Shown here: piece after piece, positions 34,454-44,799 of the stretch
How the letters are laid out: the number at the start of each line of letters is the position of its first letter
Position numbering within the stretch: the first letter of the stretch is position 1
NCBI RefSeq assembly: GCF_001421885.1
Contig: NZ_LMLH01000003.1
Location: forward strand, 254,148 to 318,147
DNA from: Pseudomonas sp. Leaf48
Lineage (GTDB): Bacteria > Pseudomonadota > Gammaproteobacteria > Pseudomonadales > Pseudomonadaceae
Reading direction: 5' to 3'
Length of the DNA stretch: 64,000 nt
Notes under the pieces: model-generated
What the model saw: the letters and a program-made list of their open reading frames with translations, nothing else
What the model was told of the DNA's origin: nothing
Database searches by the model: none
Program-made: the position numbers and the translations under genes

Positions 34454-37400
34454 GTGCCCGTTCTGCGTCTACCGCTTCTCCCTGCCGCGGCAGGTAAACA
34501 GCACTGGGGCAACCTGCCCGGTGCCGCCCTGAGCCTGGCCATTGCCGAGGCCGCCAGCGCTGCCAAGCGCTTTACCCTGCTGCTGACCGCCGACAGCCAA
34601 AGTGCCGAACGGCTGGAACAGGAGCTGAGTTTCTTCGCCCCGGATTTGCCCGTGCTGCATTTCCCCGACTGGGAAACCCTGCCCTACGATCTGTTCTCAC
34701 CGCACCAGGACATCATCTCCCAGCGCATCGCCAGCCTTTACCGGCTGCCGGAGCTTGCGCACGGCGTGCTGGTGGTGCCGATCACCACTGCATTGCACCG
34801 CCTGGCGCCGACCAAATTCCTGCTCGGCAGCAGCCTGGTACTGGATGTCGGCCAGAAGCTCGATGTCGAACAGATGCGTACCCGCCTCGAGGCCACCGGC
34901 TATCGCTATGTCGATACGGTGTACGAGCATGGCGAGTTCACCGTTCGCGGCTCGCTGATCGACCTGTTCCCGATGGGCAGCAAGCTGCCCTACCGGATCG
35001 ACCTGTTCGACGACGAAATCGAAACCCTGCGCACCTTCGACCCGGAGAACCAGCGCTCCATCGACAAGGTCGATTCGGTCAAGCTGTTGCCGGCGCGGGA
35101 ATTCCCGCTGCAAAAAGATGCGGTCACCCGCTTCAAGGCACGCTTTCGCGAGCGTTTCGATGTCGATTTCCGTCGCTGCCCGATATTTCAGGACCTGAGC
35201 AGCGGAATCACCCCGGCCGGTATCGAGTACTACCTGCCGCTGTTCTTCGACGAAACCTCGACGCTGTTTGATTACCTGCCCCAGGACACCCAGGTGTTCT
35301 CCTTGCCGGGCATCGAACAGGCGGCGGAAAATTTCTGGAACGACGTGCGCAATCGCTACGAAGAGCGTCGCGTCGACCCGTCCCGTCCTTTATTGCCACC
35401 GGACGAACTGTTCCTGCCGGTAGAGGATTGCTTCGCCCGCCTGAAAAGCTGGCCGCGAGTGGTCGCCAGCCAGCAGGATGTCGAACCCGGTGTTGGCCGC
35501 GAGCGCTTCCCGGCCCGGTCGCTGCCGGACCTGGCCATCGAAGCCAAGGCCACCCAGCCGATGGCGGCGCTGGCTGGTTTCCTCGACCAATTCCCTGGGC
35601 GCGTACTGTTCACCGCCGAGTCTGCGGGCCGGCGCGAAGTGCTGCTGGAGCTGCTGGAACGCTTGAAGCTGCGACCGAAAACCGTCGATAGCTGGCCTGA
35701 CTTTGTCGCCGGCAAAGAGCGCCTGGCGATCACCATCGCACCGCTCGATGAAGGCCTGCTACTGGACGATCCGGGCCTGGCCCTGGTCGCCGAAAGCCCA
35801 TTGTTCGGCCAACGGGTGATGCAGCGTCGGCGTCGCGAAAAACGTGCCGACGCCAACAACGATGCGGTCATCAAGAACCTTACCGAGCTGCGCGAAGGCG
35901 CGCCGGTGGTACACATTGATCACGGCGTAGGCCGCTACCTCGGATTGGCGACGCTGGAAATCGACGATCAGGCCGCTGAGTTCCTGACCCTGCAATACGC
36001 CGAAGGCGCCAAGCTCTACGTGCCGGTCGCCAACCTGCACCTGATCGCCCGGTATACCGGCAGTGACGACGCCTTGGCTCCATTGCACCGTCTCGGCTCG
36101 GAAACCTGGCAGAAAGCCAAACGCAAAGCCGCCGAACAGGTGCGCGACGTGGCTGCCGAATTGCTCGATATCTATGCCCGTCGCGCCGCCCGCGAAGGTT
36201 ACGCCTTTGCCGACCCGAAAGCCGACTACGCCACCTTCAGCGCCGGCTTCCCGTTCGAGGAAACACCGGACCAGCAAACCACCATCGAAGCCGTTCGCGA
36301 AGACATGCTCGCACCGAAACCGATGGACCGCCTGGTGTGCGGTGACGTCGGCTTCGGCAAGACCGAAGTGGCCATGCGCGCGGCGTTCATCGCCGTGCAT
36401 GGCGGCCGGCAAGTGGCGATCCTGGTGCCGACCACCCTGCTCGCCCAGCAACACTACAACAGCTTCCGCGACCGCTTCGCCGACTGGCCAGTGACCGTGG
36501 AAGTGATGAGTCGCTTCAAGTCGGCCAAGGAAGTCAACGCCGCGGTCGCCGACCTCGCCGAAGGCAAGATCGACATCGTCATTGGCACGCACAAGTTGCT
36601 GTCCGACGATGTAAAAATCAAAAACCTGGGGCTGGTGATCATCGACGAAGAGCACCGCTTCGGTGTCCGCCAGAAAGAACAGCTCAAGGCCCTGCGCAGC
36701 GAAGTCGACATCCTCACCCTGACTGCCACGCCGATTCCGCGCACGCTGAACATGGCGGTGTCGGGCATGCGCGACCTGTCGATCATCGCCACACCGCCGG
36801 CCCGGCGCCTGTCGGTACGCACCTTCGTCATGGAGCAGAACAAAAGCACGGTCAAGGAAGCCCTGCTGCGCGAGCTGCTGCGCGGCGGCCAGGTCTACTA
36901 CCTGCACAACGATGTGAAGACCATCGAGAAATGCGCCGCCGACCTCGCCGAACTGGTGCCGGAGGCACGGATCGGCATCGGTCACGGGCAGATGCGCGAA
37001 CGCGAACTCGAACAGGTGATGAGCGACTTCTACCACAAGCGTTTCAACGTGCTGATCGCCTCGACCATCATCGAGACCGGCATCGACGTGCCGAGCGCCA
37101 ACACCATCATCATCGAGCGCGCCGACAAGTTCGGCCTGGCACAATTGCACCAGCTGCGCGGCCGGGTCGGACGCAGCCACCACCAGGCCTATGCCTATCT
37201 GCTGACGCCGCCGCGCCAGCAAATCACCCCGGATGCGGAAAAGCGTCTGGAAGCGATCGCCAACACCCAGGACCTCGGTGCTGGCTTCGTGCTCGCCACC
37301 AACGACTTGGAAATCCGCGGCGCCGGCGAGCTGCTCGGCGATGGCCAGAGCGGGCAGATTCAGGCGGTCGGCTTTACCCTGTACATGGAGATGCTCGAGC

Positions 37401-37903
37401 GCGCGGTGAAGTCGATCCGCAAGGGCGAACAACCGAACCTCGATCAACCGTTGGGGGGCGGCCCGGAGGTCAACCTGCGTGTTCCGGCGCTGATTCCCGA
37501 GGACTACCTGCCGGATGTTCACGCCCGTCTGATTCTCTACAAGCGCATTGCCTCGGCCACCGACGAGGAAGGGCTCAAGGATCTGCAGGTGGAAATGATC
37601 GACCGCTTCGGCCTGCTGCCGGAGCCGACCAAGAACCTGATGCGCATCACTGCGTTGAAATTGCAGGCCGAGCTATTGGGTATCAAGAAGGTCGATGGCG
37701 GTCCGCAAGGCGGTCGCGTCGAATTCGCGGCGCAAACCCCGGTCGACCCGCTGACCCTGATCAAACTGATCCAGAGCCAGCCAAAACGCTACAAATTCGA
37801 AGGGGCCACGGTATTTAAGTTCATGGTTCCAATGGAGCGCCCGGAAGAGCGCTTTAATACTGTAGAGGCGCTGTTCGAGCGCCTCGTTCCGAAAACTGCT
37901 TGA
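34454..37903 (+). CDS. mfd: Transcription-repair coupling factor
   Basis: A 1149-residue ATP-dependent translocase that displaces stalled RNA polymerase at DNA lesions and recruits UvrA. It has an N-terminal UvrB-like module, an RNA polymerase-interaction domain around residues 475-545 (GAPVVHIDHGVGRYLGL), then helicase domains with Walker A GDVGFGKTE, the DEEH box IIDEEHRFGV, TLTATPIPRTL and LHQLRGRVGRS. The C-terminal TRCF domain is complete. The start is a GTG at 34454 with GGAG 11 bases upstream. csiV follows after 10 bases and the helicase gene soon after, on the same strand. Confidence 0.98.
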   Translation: MPVLRLPLLPAAAGKQHWGNLPGAALSLAIAEAASAAKRFTLLLTADSQSAERLEQELSFFAPDLPVLHFPDWETLPYDLFSPHQDIISQRIASLYRLPELAHGVLVVPITTALHRLAPTKFLLGSSLVLDVGQKLDVEQMRTRLEATGYRYVDTVYEHGEFTVRGSLIDLFPMGSKLPYRIDLFDDEIETLRTFDPENQRSIDKVDSVKLLPAREFPLQKDAVTRFKARFRERFDVDFRRCPIFQDLSSGITPAGIEYYLPLFFDETSTLFDYLPQDTQVFSLPGIEQAAENFWNDVRNRYEERRVDPSRPLLPPDELFLPVEDCFARLKSWPRVVASQQDVEPGVGRERFPARSLPDLAIEAKATQPMAALAGFLDQFPGRVLFTAESAGRREVLLELLERLKLRPKTVDSWPDFVAGKERLAITIAPLDEGLLLDDPGLALVAESPLFGQRVMQRRRREKRADANNDAVIKNLTELREGAPVVHIDHGVGRYLGLATLEIDDQAAEFLTLQYAEGAKLYVPVANLHLIARYTGSDDALAPLHRLGSETWQKAKRKAAEQVRDVAAELLDIYARRAAREGYAFADPKADYATFSAGFPFEETPDQQTTIEAVREDMLAPKPMDRLVCGDVGFGKTEVAMRAAFIAVHGGRQVAILVPTTLLAQQHYNSFRDRFADWPVTVEVMSRFKSAKEVNAAVADLAEGKIDIVIGTHKLLSDDVKIKNLGLVIIDEEHRFGVRQKEQLKALRSEVDILTLTATPIPRTLNMAVSGMRDLSIIATPPARRLSVRTFVMEQNKSTVKEALLRELLRGGQVYYLHNDVKTIEKCAADLAELVPEARIGIGHGQMRERELEQVMSDFYHKRFNVLIASTIIETGIDVPSANTIIIERADKFGLAQLHQLRGRVGRSHHQAYAYLLTPPRQQITPDAEKRLEAIANTQDLGAGFVLATNDLEIRGAGELLGDGQSGQIQAVGFTLYMEMLERAVKSIRKGEQPNLDQPLGGGPEVNLRVPALIPEDYLPDVHARLILYKRIASATDEEGLKDLQVEMIDRFGLLPEPTKNLMRITALKLQAELLGIKKVDGGPQGGRVEFAAQTPVDPLTLIKLIQSQPKRYKFEGATVFKFMVPMERPEERFNTVEALFERLVPKTA

Positions 37904-37913
37904 AGGACGCCAC

Positions 37914-38480
37914 ATGCGCCTGTTTCGTTCACTGACCCTGTTGATGACCCTGGTCACCCCAACGGCATTTGCCGATGACCTGTATCAGGTCGAAATGATT
38001 CTGGTACGGCAAAACGCCGTGCCGGCCATTGTCAGCCGCGCCGCGCCAGAGGACTGGGCCGCCGGTGCCAAGCTGATCGGCGCTGACAGCCTGCGCACGC
38101 CGAGCCTCAACGGCGAGGTGGAAAAACTCACCGCCAGCAACGACTACACGGTGCTGCTGCACAAGGCCTGGCAACAGAACCTCGGTGAAAACGCCAGCAA
38201 AGTCGCGATCAGCGACGGTCAGGAACAATACGGTCAATTCCCGATCGAGGGCACGCTGAGCCTGAAACTGGGACGCTTCACCGACGTCGATGCAGACTTC
38301 TGGGTCAATCAGATCGACACCAATGGCATGGTGACTGCCAGCGAGCGCCTGAAACAGGAAAGCCACACCAAGAACGGCCAGCTGAACTTCCTCGATAACG
38401 GCCACCTGGGCCTGCTGATCAAGATCACCTCGCTGACCGCGCCTGCACCCCGGCCAGCCCCCGATGAAATTCCGGACTGA
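37914..38480 (+). CDS. csiV: CsiV-like periplasmic protein
   Basis: A 188-residue protein with a signal peptide (MRLFRSLTLLMTLVTPTAFA, cleaved before DD). YQVEMILVRQ near the mature N-terminus, a central FPIEGTLSLKLGRF and a Pro-rich end fit the CsiV family, described in Vibrio as a binding protein required for LpoA-PBP1A function in peptidoglycan synthesis. It lies 10 bases after mfd, and this pairing is what I recall for PA3002-PA3003. The family call is by N-terminal pattern and context. Confidence 0.78.
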   Translation: MRLFRSLTLLMTLVTPTAFADDLYQVEMILVRQNAVPAIVSRAAPEDWAAGAKLIGADSLRTPSLNGEVEKLTASNDYTVLLHKAWQQNLGENASKVAISDGQEQYGQFPIEGTLSLKLGRFTDVDADFWVNQIDTNGMVTASERLKQESHTKNGQLNFLDNGHLGLLIKITSLTAPAPRPAPDEIPD

Positions 38481-38491
38481 TTGACGTCCTT

Positions 38492-41185
38492 ATGTCCGCA
38501 ACCCTGAGCAAACCCCTGGCACCTTCCTGGGTCAGCCGATTCAAGGAACAGAGCCTGGAGCGTGGCCGCCGCTACGCACTGGAGAACCGCGTCAGGATTG
38601 TTGAGGCGGGCGACGCCACTATCATCGCCGCCTGCGAAGGCTCTGGCAGTAACGTTTACCGCCAGACCATTCGCCTGCGCGAATCGGCCAAGGGCACCTT
38701 GCTGATGGTCGACGCCACCTGCAGCTGCCCCGTGCACAGTAACTGCAAACATTGCGCGGCGGTTCTGCTGCAAGTGCAGGAAACCCTCGATTTCCCGGCC
38801 GCCGCCAAAGATGCCAACCTGTTGGAAAAACTTCAGGCCGTACTGGAGAACCGCGGCCCGAAAGCGCCGCCGCAAGTGCTGGTGGACAACGTGCAACCAG
38901 TGCCGCGCCTATGGCTGGCAAGCATCGAATTCAGCGCCTTCGAGCCACGCAATGGCAGGATGCAGCGCTATATACAGCATCGCGCGGCGCTGTCCTTCAG
39001 TTACCTGGACGAGTACGTTTCAGGCCAGAAAAACACTGACATCCTGATTCGCCAGGAGACACAGACGCTGCGGATCAAACGTCATCCTGATGTCGAACAG
39101 TCCTACCGGGAGCAATTGAGAATCCTCGGTTTCAGGATCGCCACCCGGCAAAGCAAAGCGCTTCCTGAAAGCGCCGGCGAATTGTTCGAGATGGTCAACG
39201 ACAGCGCCTGGCTGACCTTCACCCTCAATGAACTGCCGAAGCTGCGCGACCACGGCTGGGAACTGCTGATCGACGACGACTTCGGCTTCGACCTGACCGC
39301 CGTGGACGACTGGTACGCCACCGTCGACCAGGCTCCGGAACGCGACTGGTTCGACCTGGAACTGGGGATCATCGTCAACGGCGAGCGCCTGAGCCTGCTG
39401 CCGATCCTGCTCAACCTGATGCGTTCGCACACCGAAATCCTCAACCCGGAACGCCTGGCCCGACGCCGCGATGACGAACTGATTCTGGTGAACATCCCCA
39501 ATCGCCCGAATTCCGAGCACGGGCCGCTGCAAGTCGCCCTGCCCTTTGGCCGCCTGAAGCCGGTACTGGCGACCCTCGGCGAGTTTTATCTGCAGGAACC
39601 CGGCGAGACCACCCTGCGCCTGAGCAAGGCCGATGCCATACGCCTCAATCCCCTCGAGGACATGCCATTACTGTGGGAAGGCGGCGAACAGATTCGCACC
39701 TTTGCCCAGCGCCTGCGCGACATCAAGGACTACACCGCCGCCGCCCCGCAAGGTTTGAATGCGACCCTTCGCCCCTACCAGCTCGAAGGCTTGAGCTGGA
39801 TGCAGTCGCTGCGTCAGCTTGAGGTGGGCGGGATTCTCGCGGATGACATGGGCCTGGGTAAAACCCTGCAAACCCTGGCGCATATTCTTAGCGAAAAAAT
39901 CGCCGGGCGCCTGGACCGGCCGTGCATGGTGGTGATGCCCACCAGCCTGATTCCCAACTGGCTCGACGAAGCAGCGCATTTCACACCACAGCTCAAAGTG
40001 CTGGCGCTGTACGGCGCCAGCCGCAAGAAGCATTTTGACAAGCTGGCCGAGTACGACCTGATCCTCACCACCTATGCACTGCTGCCCAAGGATGTCGAAC
40101 GCCTGGCCGCGCAGCCGTTGCACGTACTGGTGCTGGATGAGGCGCAGTACATCAAGAACCCCAACAGCAAGGCGGCGCAGGCAGCCCGCCAATTGAGTGC
40201 GCGGCAGCGCCTGTGCCTGAGCGGCACACCGCTGGAAAACCACCTGGGCGAACTGTGGTCGCTGTTCCACTTCCTGTTGCCCGGCTGGCTGGGTGACGTC
40301 AAAAGCTTCAACCGCGACTACCGCGTTCCAATTGAGAAACGCGCCAGCGAAGTACGCCTGCAACACCTCAACGGCCGGATCAAACCATTCCTGCTGCGCC
40401 GCACCAAGGAACAGGTTGCCACTGAACTGCCGCCGAAAACCGAGATCGTTCACTGGGTCGAGCTCAACGAAGCCCAGCGCGACGTGTATGAAACCATGCG
40501 CCTGGCCATGGACAAGAAAGTCCGCGACGAGATCACCCGCAAAGGTGTCGCACGCAGTCAGATCATCATTCTCGAAGCGCTGCTCAAGCTACGCCAGGTG
40601 TGCTGCGATTTGCGCCTGGCCAATGACGCGCCTCTGCCCAGCCGTGGCAGCACGTCAGGCAAACTCGACAGCCTGATGGAAATGCTCGAAGAGCTGTTCG
40701 AGGAAGGACGGCGCATCCTGCTGTTTTCGCAGTTCACCTCAATGTTGTCGCTGATCGAAGACGAATTGAAGAAACGCGGGGTCGCCTACGCGCTGCTGAC
40801 CGGCCAGACCCGCGACCGACGTGCGCCGGTGAAGGATTTCCAGAGCGGCAAGCGTCAGATCTTTCTGATCAGCCTGAAGGCCGGTGGTGTTGGCCTGAAC
40901 CTGACCGAAGCGGACACGGTGATTCATTACGACCCCTGGTGGAACCCGGCGACAGAGAACCAGGCGACCGACCGCGCGTACCGGATCGGCCAGGAGAAGC
41001 CGGTGTTCGTCTACAAGCTGATTGCCCGAGGCACAGTGGAAGAGAAGATTCAGCACCTGCAGAAAGAAAAATCCGACCTGGCGGCCGGCGTGCTCGATGG
41101 GCGCAAGACCGGGGATTGGAAACTGCAGAGCGATGACATCGAAGCGCTGTTTGCGCCGTTGCCGGACAAGCTCGAGAAGCGCTGA
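38492..41185 (+). CDS. SWIM zinc-finger SNF2-family helicase
   Basis: An 897-residue protein. Residues about 72-90 hold a SWIM-type finger (CSCPVHSNCKHCAAVLL, C-x-C-x-n-C-x-H). A middle region of about 300 residues is of unknown role. From about residue 425 comes a SNF2/RapA-type ATPase: PYQLEGLSWMQSL, Walker A ADDMGLGKTLQ near 450, VLDEAQYIKN, LSGTPLENHLGELWSLF, then the C-terminal helicase part (LLFSQFTSMLSLIEDEL, HYDPWWNPATENQATDRAYRIGQ). These are DNA translocases that remodel protein-DNA complexes; the target is unknown. It may be cotranscribed with mfd and csiV. Confidence 0.92.
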   Translation: MSATLSKPLAPSWVSRFKEQSLERGRRYALENRVRIVEAGDATIIAACEGSGSNVYRQTIRLRESAKGTLLMVDATCSCPVHSNCKHCAAVLLQVQETLDFPAAAKDANLLEKLQAVLENRGPKAPPQVLVDNVQPVPRLWLASIEFSAFEPRNGRMQRYIQHRAALSFSYLDEYVSGQKNTDILIRQETQTLRIKRHPDVEQSYREQLRILGFRIATRQSKALPESAGELFEMVNDSAWLTFTLNELPKLRDHGWELLIDDDFGFDLTAVDDWYATVDQAPERDWFDLELGIIVNGERLSLLPILLNLMRSHTEILNPERLARRRDDELILVNIPNRPNSEHGPLQVALPFGRLKPVLATLGEFYLQEPGETTLRLSKADAIRLNPLEDMPLLWEGGEQIRTFAQRLRDIKDYTAAAPQGLNATLRPYQLEGLSWMQSLRQLEVGGILADDMGLGKTLQTLAHILSEKIAGRLDRPCMVVMPTSLIPNWLDEAAHFTPQLKVLALYGASRKKHFDKLAEYDLILTTYALLPKDVERLAAQPLHVLVLDEAQYIKNPNSKAAQAARQLSARQRLCLSGTPLENHLGELWSLFHFLLPGWLGDVKSFNRDYRVPIEKRASEVRLQHLNGRIKPFLLRRTKEQVATELPPKTEIVHWVELNEAQRDVYETMRLAMDKKVRDEITRKGVARSQIIILEALLKLRQVCCDLRLANDAPLPSRGSTSGKLDSLMEMLEELFEEGRRILLFSQFTSMLSLIEDELKKRGVAYALLTGQTRDRRAPVKDFQSGKRQIFLISLKAGGVGLNLTEADTVIHYDPWWNPATENQATDRAYRIGQEKPVFVYKLIARGTVEEKIQHLQKEKSDLAAGVLDGRKTGDWKLQSDDIEALFAPLPDKLEKR

Positions 41186-41210
41186 AATACACGACGCCCG
41201 TTAGATCGAA

Positions 41211-41299
41211 TTCGCGAGCAAGCCCGCTCCCACAGTGACCGCGTCGAACACTAATATTTTGAACGACACTGAACCTGTGGGAGCGGGCTTGCTCGCGAA
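41211..41299. repeat. REP inverted pair (BIME-like)
   Basis: TTCGCGAGCAAGCCCGCTCC at 41211 and its complement ending at 41299 face each other across 41 bases, between convergent genes. Confidence 0.9.
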
Positions 41300-41325
41300 G
41301 GGGTCAACACGGTACCAAGGCTGGC

Positions 41326-42075
<750 letters not shown>

Positions 42076-43086
42076 TTAATCTATCAATTGAGCTTCTTTG
42101 AGCGCACCGACGGCTGCCAGCCAGCGCGGGTCCTGACGGTATTCGGTGCTGGCGAACGAACGGCCGCGCATCCGCGCAATGCGCCCGGATGGTTTGACCT
42201 TCAGACGCTGGGCCGCGCTCAGGGCGAGCTCCGCCGCCGCGCGATCATTGCACACCAGGCCCATGTCGCAACCAGCGGTCAGTGCCGCCTCGATGCGACT
42301 GGCAGCATCACCGACCACGTGCGCACCGGCCATGGACAGGTCGTCGCTGAAAATCACCCCGTCAAATTGCAGCTCACCGCGCAGGATGTCCTGCAGCCAG
42401 CGCCGGGAGAAACCGGCAGGCTGGGAGTCGACTTGCGGATAGATCACATGAGCCGGCATGACCGCGGCCAACTGCTTGCTCAACCGGGCGAACGGCACCA
42501 GGTCGTTGGCACGAATCTCTTCCAGGCTGCGCTCGTCGTTCGGGATCGCGACGTGGGAATCCGCCTCGGCCCAACCGTGACCGGGGAAGTGCTTGCCAGT
42601 GGCCGCCATGCCGGCGCTGTTCATGCCGCGAATGAATGCACCCGCCAACAATGCCGCGCGCTCAGGGTCACCCTCGAACGACCGGGTGCCAACCACGGCG
42701 CTGCGCTGATAGTCGAGGTCCAGCACCGGAGCGAAACTCAGGTCCAGGCCAACGGCCAGCACTTCGGTGGCCATGATCCAGCCACATTGCTCGGCCAGGT
42801 ATTCGGCATTCGGGTTATCGGCAATCGCACGCATGGCCGGCAACCGCACAAAGCCCTGGCGCAGACGCTGCACCCGGCCACCCTCCTGATCCACCGCCAG
42901 CAGCAGATCGGGACGAATGGCACGGATTGCCGCACTCAATTCACGCACCTGGCGTGGATGCTCGATGTTGCGCGCGAAAATAATCAGGCCGCCCACCTCG
43001 GGCTGGCGCAACAATTGGCGATCTTCGGCCGTCAGCCAGGTACCGGCGACGTCCACCATCAACGAGCCTTGCAGGCCAGCAGTCAT
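42076..43086 (-). CDS. nagZ: Beta-N-acetylhexosaminidase
   Basis: A 336-residue GH3 enzyme that removes GlcNAc from anhydro-muropeptides in cytoplasmic cell-wall recycling; its products feed AmpR-controlled beta-lactamase induction where present. DQEGGRVQRLRQGF, the KHFPGHG motif with catalytic His in GKHFPGHGWAEADSH, and the nucleophile Asp in VIFSDDLSMAGA are clear. AAGGA lies 6 bases before the ATG. It follows psrA and precedes the phosphorylase gene, all on the minus strand. Confidence 0.97.
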   Translation of the reverse strand: MTAGLQGSLMVDVAGTWLTAEDRQLLRQPEVGGLIIFARNIEHPRQVRELSAAIRAIRPDLLLAVDQEGGRVQRLRQGFVRLPAMRAIADNPNAEYLAEQCGWIMATEVLAVGLDLSFAPVLDLDYQRSAVVGTRSFEGDPERAALLAGAFIRGMNSAGMAATGKHFPGHGWAEADSHVAIPNDERSLEEIRANDLVPFARLSKQLAAVMPAHVIYPQVDSQPAGFSRRWLQDILRGELQFDGVIFSDDLSMAGAHVVGDAASRIEAALTAGCDMGLVCNDRAAAELALSAAQRLKVKPSGRIARMRGRSFASTEYRQDPRWLAAVGALKEAQLID

Positions 43087-43244
43087 AGCAATTCCTTGGT
43101 TACGAGGAACCCCGCCCGCGCGAATTCGCCGCCATGGGCAATGCCCGGCAGGTCGGCGATATCAATGGGGGAAGGATTCAAAACGAGAGTCGGCATGGGC
43201 GGCTAGCTTAACGGATGTCAGCTGCCGCGCCCACCCGTGCGCGG

Positions 43245-43952
43245 TCAAACCTTGGCGGCAACCGTCGAGGACTTGCTGCGCGGACGCAACTGCGCAGTAG
43301 CCATGGCCGTATCAGTCACCCCGGTTTCGGCGCGCATGCCGGCGGCCAGGAACGGCACCATCAGGCGCATTACCTGCTCTATCGAAGTGTTCACACCAAA
43401 GTCGGTCTCGGCAATCGCCCGCAAGGCCTTGATCCCGGACATGCTGAACGCCGCCGCACCCAGCATGAAGTGCACACGCCAGAACAGTTCGATCGGCGGG
43501 ATCCGCGGCGCCGCTTCATTGACCAGCATCATGTAGCGGCGAAATACCTTGCCGTACATATCTTCCAGGTAACGCCGCAAATGCCCCTGGCTCTGACTAA
43601 AGGCCAGGCCCAGAAGGCGCATGAAAATAGATAGATCGTTGCCGCTGCGTGGCTGCACCACCAGGGCCTGCTCGACGAGGATCTCCAGCAGTTCTTCGAG
43701 TGTCGGCTTGATTTCGGGCTTGGCCTGGCGCCGCTCCAGCTCTTTATCGAGGCTGATGCAAAACGGTCCGAGGAAACGCGAGAAGACGGCCTGGATCAGG
43801 GCCTTCTTGGAGCCGAAGTGATAGTTCACCGCTGCCAGGTTGACCCCGGCCTTGCTGGTGATCAGACGCAATGAGGTTTCGGCGAAACCTTTTTCCGCGA
43901 ACAACTGCTCGGCAGCATCGAGAATGCGTTCAACGGTTTCCGACTGGGCCAT
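43245..43952 (-). CDS. psrA: TetR-family regulator PsrA
   Basis: A 235-residue TetR-type repressor responsive to long-chain fatty acids; in P. aeruginosa PsrA represses itself and beta-oxidation genes and activates rpoS. The N-terminal helix-turn-helix is ERILDAAEQLFAEKGFAETS, then GVNLAAVNYHFGSKKALIQAV. The ATG at 43952 has GGAG 5 bases upstream; longer in-frame starts are unsupported. A palindrome matching its own binding motif lies 26 bases before the start. The fadBA genes it would control lie at 49578-52930. Confidence 0.94.
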   Translation of the reverse strand: MAQSETVERILDAAEQLFAEKGFAETSLRLITSKAGVNLAAVNYHFGSKKALIQAVFSRFLGPFCISLDKELERRQAKPEIKPTLEELLEILVEQALVVQPRSGNDLSIFMRLLGLAFSQSQGHLRRYLEDMYGKVFRRYMMLVNEAAPRIPPIELFWRVHFMLGAAAFSMSGIKALRAIAETDFGVNTSIEQVMRLMVPFLAAGMRAETGVTDTAMATAQLRPRSKSSTVAAKV

Positions 43953-43977
43953 GGCTACTCCGCCTGACAAACACTTG

Positions 43978-43997
43978 TTTGAAACATACGTTTCAAA
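43978..43997. promoter_or_regulatory. psrA: PsrA operator (autoregulation)
   Basis: TTTGAAACATACGTTTCAAA is a 20-base near-perfect palindrome that contains GAAAC-N4-GTTTC, matching the reported PsrA motif (G/C)AAAC-N2-4-GTTT(G/C). It lies just upstream of psrA. Confidence 0.85.
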
Positions 43998-44118
43998 CCC
44001 CGCCTTGTCAAGCATGGCCACGCGTTTCGCCGCGTGCGTCCCTACATTTAACCATAGATCAGTAAAGCTTCCATCCGTACGTTGACACACCGTCCGGCGC
44101 CCTGTGAAAAAAGGAGCA

Positions 44119-44146
44119 TTGCCAAGATCGCGCCACTGTATATAAT
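44119..44146 (+). promoter_or_regulatory. lexA: Sigma-70 promoter of lexA
   Basis: TTGCCA (44119-44124), a 16-base spacer and a consensus TATAAT (44141-44146), 35 bases before the lexA ATG. The first SOS box overlaps the -10. Confidence 0.8.
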
Positions 44147-44151
44147 CCCAG
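44136..44151. promoter_or_regulatory. lexA: SOS box 1 (LexA operator)
   Basis: CTGTATATAATCCCAG fits CTG-N10-CAG and covers the -10 hexamer of the lexA promoter. Confidence 0.9.
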
Positions 44152-44154
44152 TCA

Positions 44155-44170
44155 CTGTATAAAAAAACAG
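44155..44170. promoter_or_regulatory. lexA: SOS box 2 (LexA operator)
   Basis: CTGTATAAAAAAACAG fits CTG-N10-CAG, three bases after box 1 and 10 bases before the lexA start codon. Confidence 0.9.
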
Positions 44171-44180
44171 AGCGATCAAT

Positions 44181-44789
44181 ATGCTAAAGCTGACGCCACG
44201 CCAAGCCGAAATTCTGGCCTTCATCAAACGCTGCCTGGAAGACAACGGCTATCCGCCCACTCGCGCGGAAATCGCTCAGGAACTGGGGTTCAAGTCACCC
44301 AATGCCGCGGAAGAACACCTCAAGGCACTGGCCCGCAAGGGTGCAATCGAGATGACCCCCGGCGCGTCCCGCGGCATTCGCATCCCCGGCTTCGAAGCCA
44401 AGGCGGACGACTCCACCCTGCCGATCATTGGCCGGGTTGCAGCAGGCGCCCCGATTCTTGCGCAGCAGCACATCGAAGAGTCGTGCAACATCAATCCTGC
44501 GTTCTTCCATCCACGCGCGGACTACCTGCTTCGCGTCCACGGCATGAGCATGAAGGATGTCGGCATTTTCGACGGCGACCTGCTGGCGGTACATACCACC
44601 CGCGAGGCCCGTAACGGCCAGATCGTGGTTGCCCGGATCGGCGACGAAGTCACCGTCAAGCGCTTCAAGCGTGACGGCAGCAAAGTCTGGCTGATCGCCG
44701 AGAATCCCGAGTTCGCCCCGATCGAAGTGAACCTTCAGGACCAGGAACTGGTGATCGAAGGCTTGAGTGTCGGCGTGATACGCCGCTAA
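44181..44789 (+). CDS. lexA: SOS repressor LexA
   Basis: A 202-residue repressor: winged helix-turn-helix at 1-70 ([34 protein letters not shown]), the self-cleavage site Ala88-Gly89 in GRVAAGAP, and the Ser123/Lys160 dyad in HGMSMKD and VTVKRFKR. RecA filaments trigger cleavage. It represses itself and the downstream sulA through the two SOS boxes. The ribosome-binding site is weak. sulA begins 10 bases after the stop, so the two form one transcript. Confidence 0.98.
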   Translation: MLKLTPRQAEILAFIKRCLEDNGYPPTRAEIAQELGFKSPNAAEEHLKALARKGAIEMTPGASRGIRIPGFEAKADDSTLPIIGRVAAGAPILAQQHIEESCNINPAFFHPRADYLLRVHGMSMKDVGIFDGDLLAVHTTREARNGQIVVARIGDEVTVKRFKRDGSKVWLIAENPEFAPIEVNLQDQELVIEGLSVGVIRR

Positions 44790-44799
44790 AGGAGGCATC

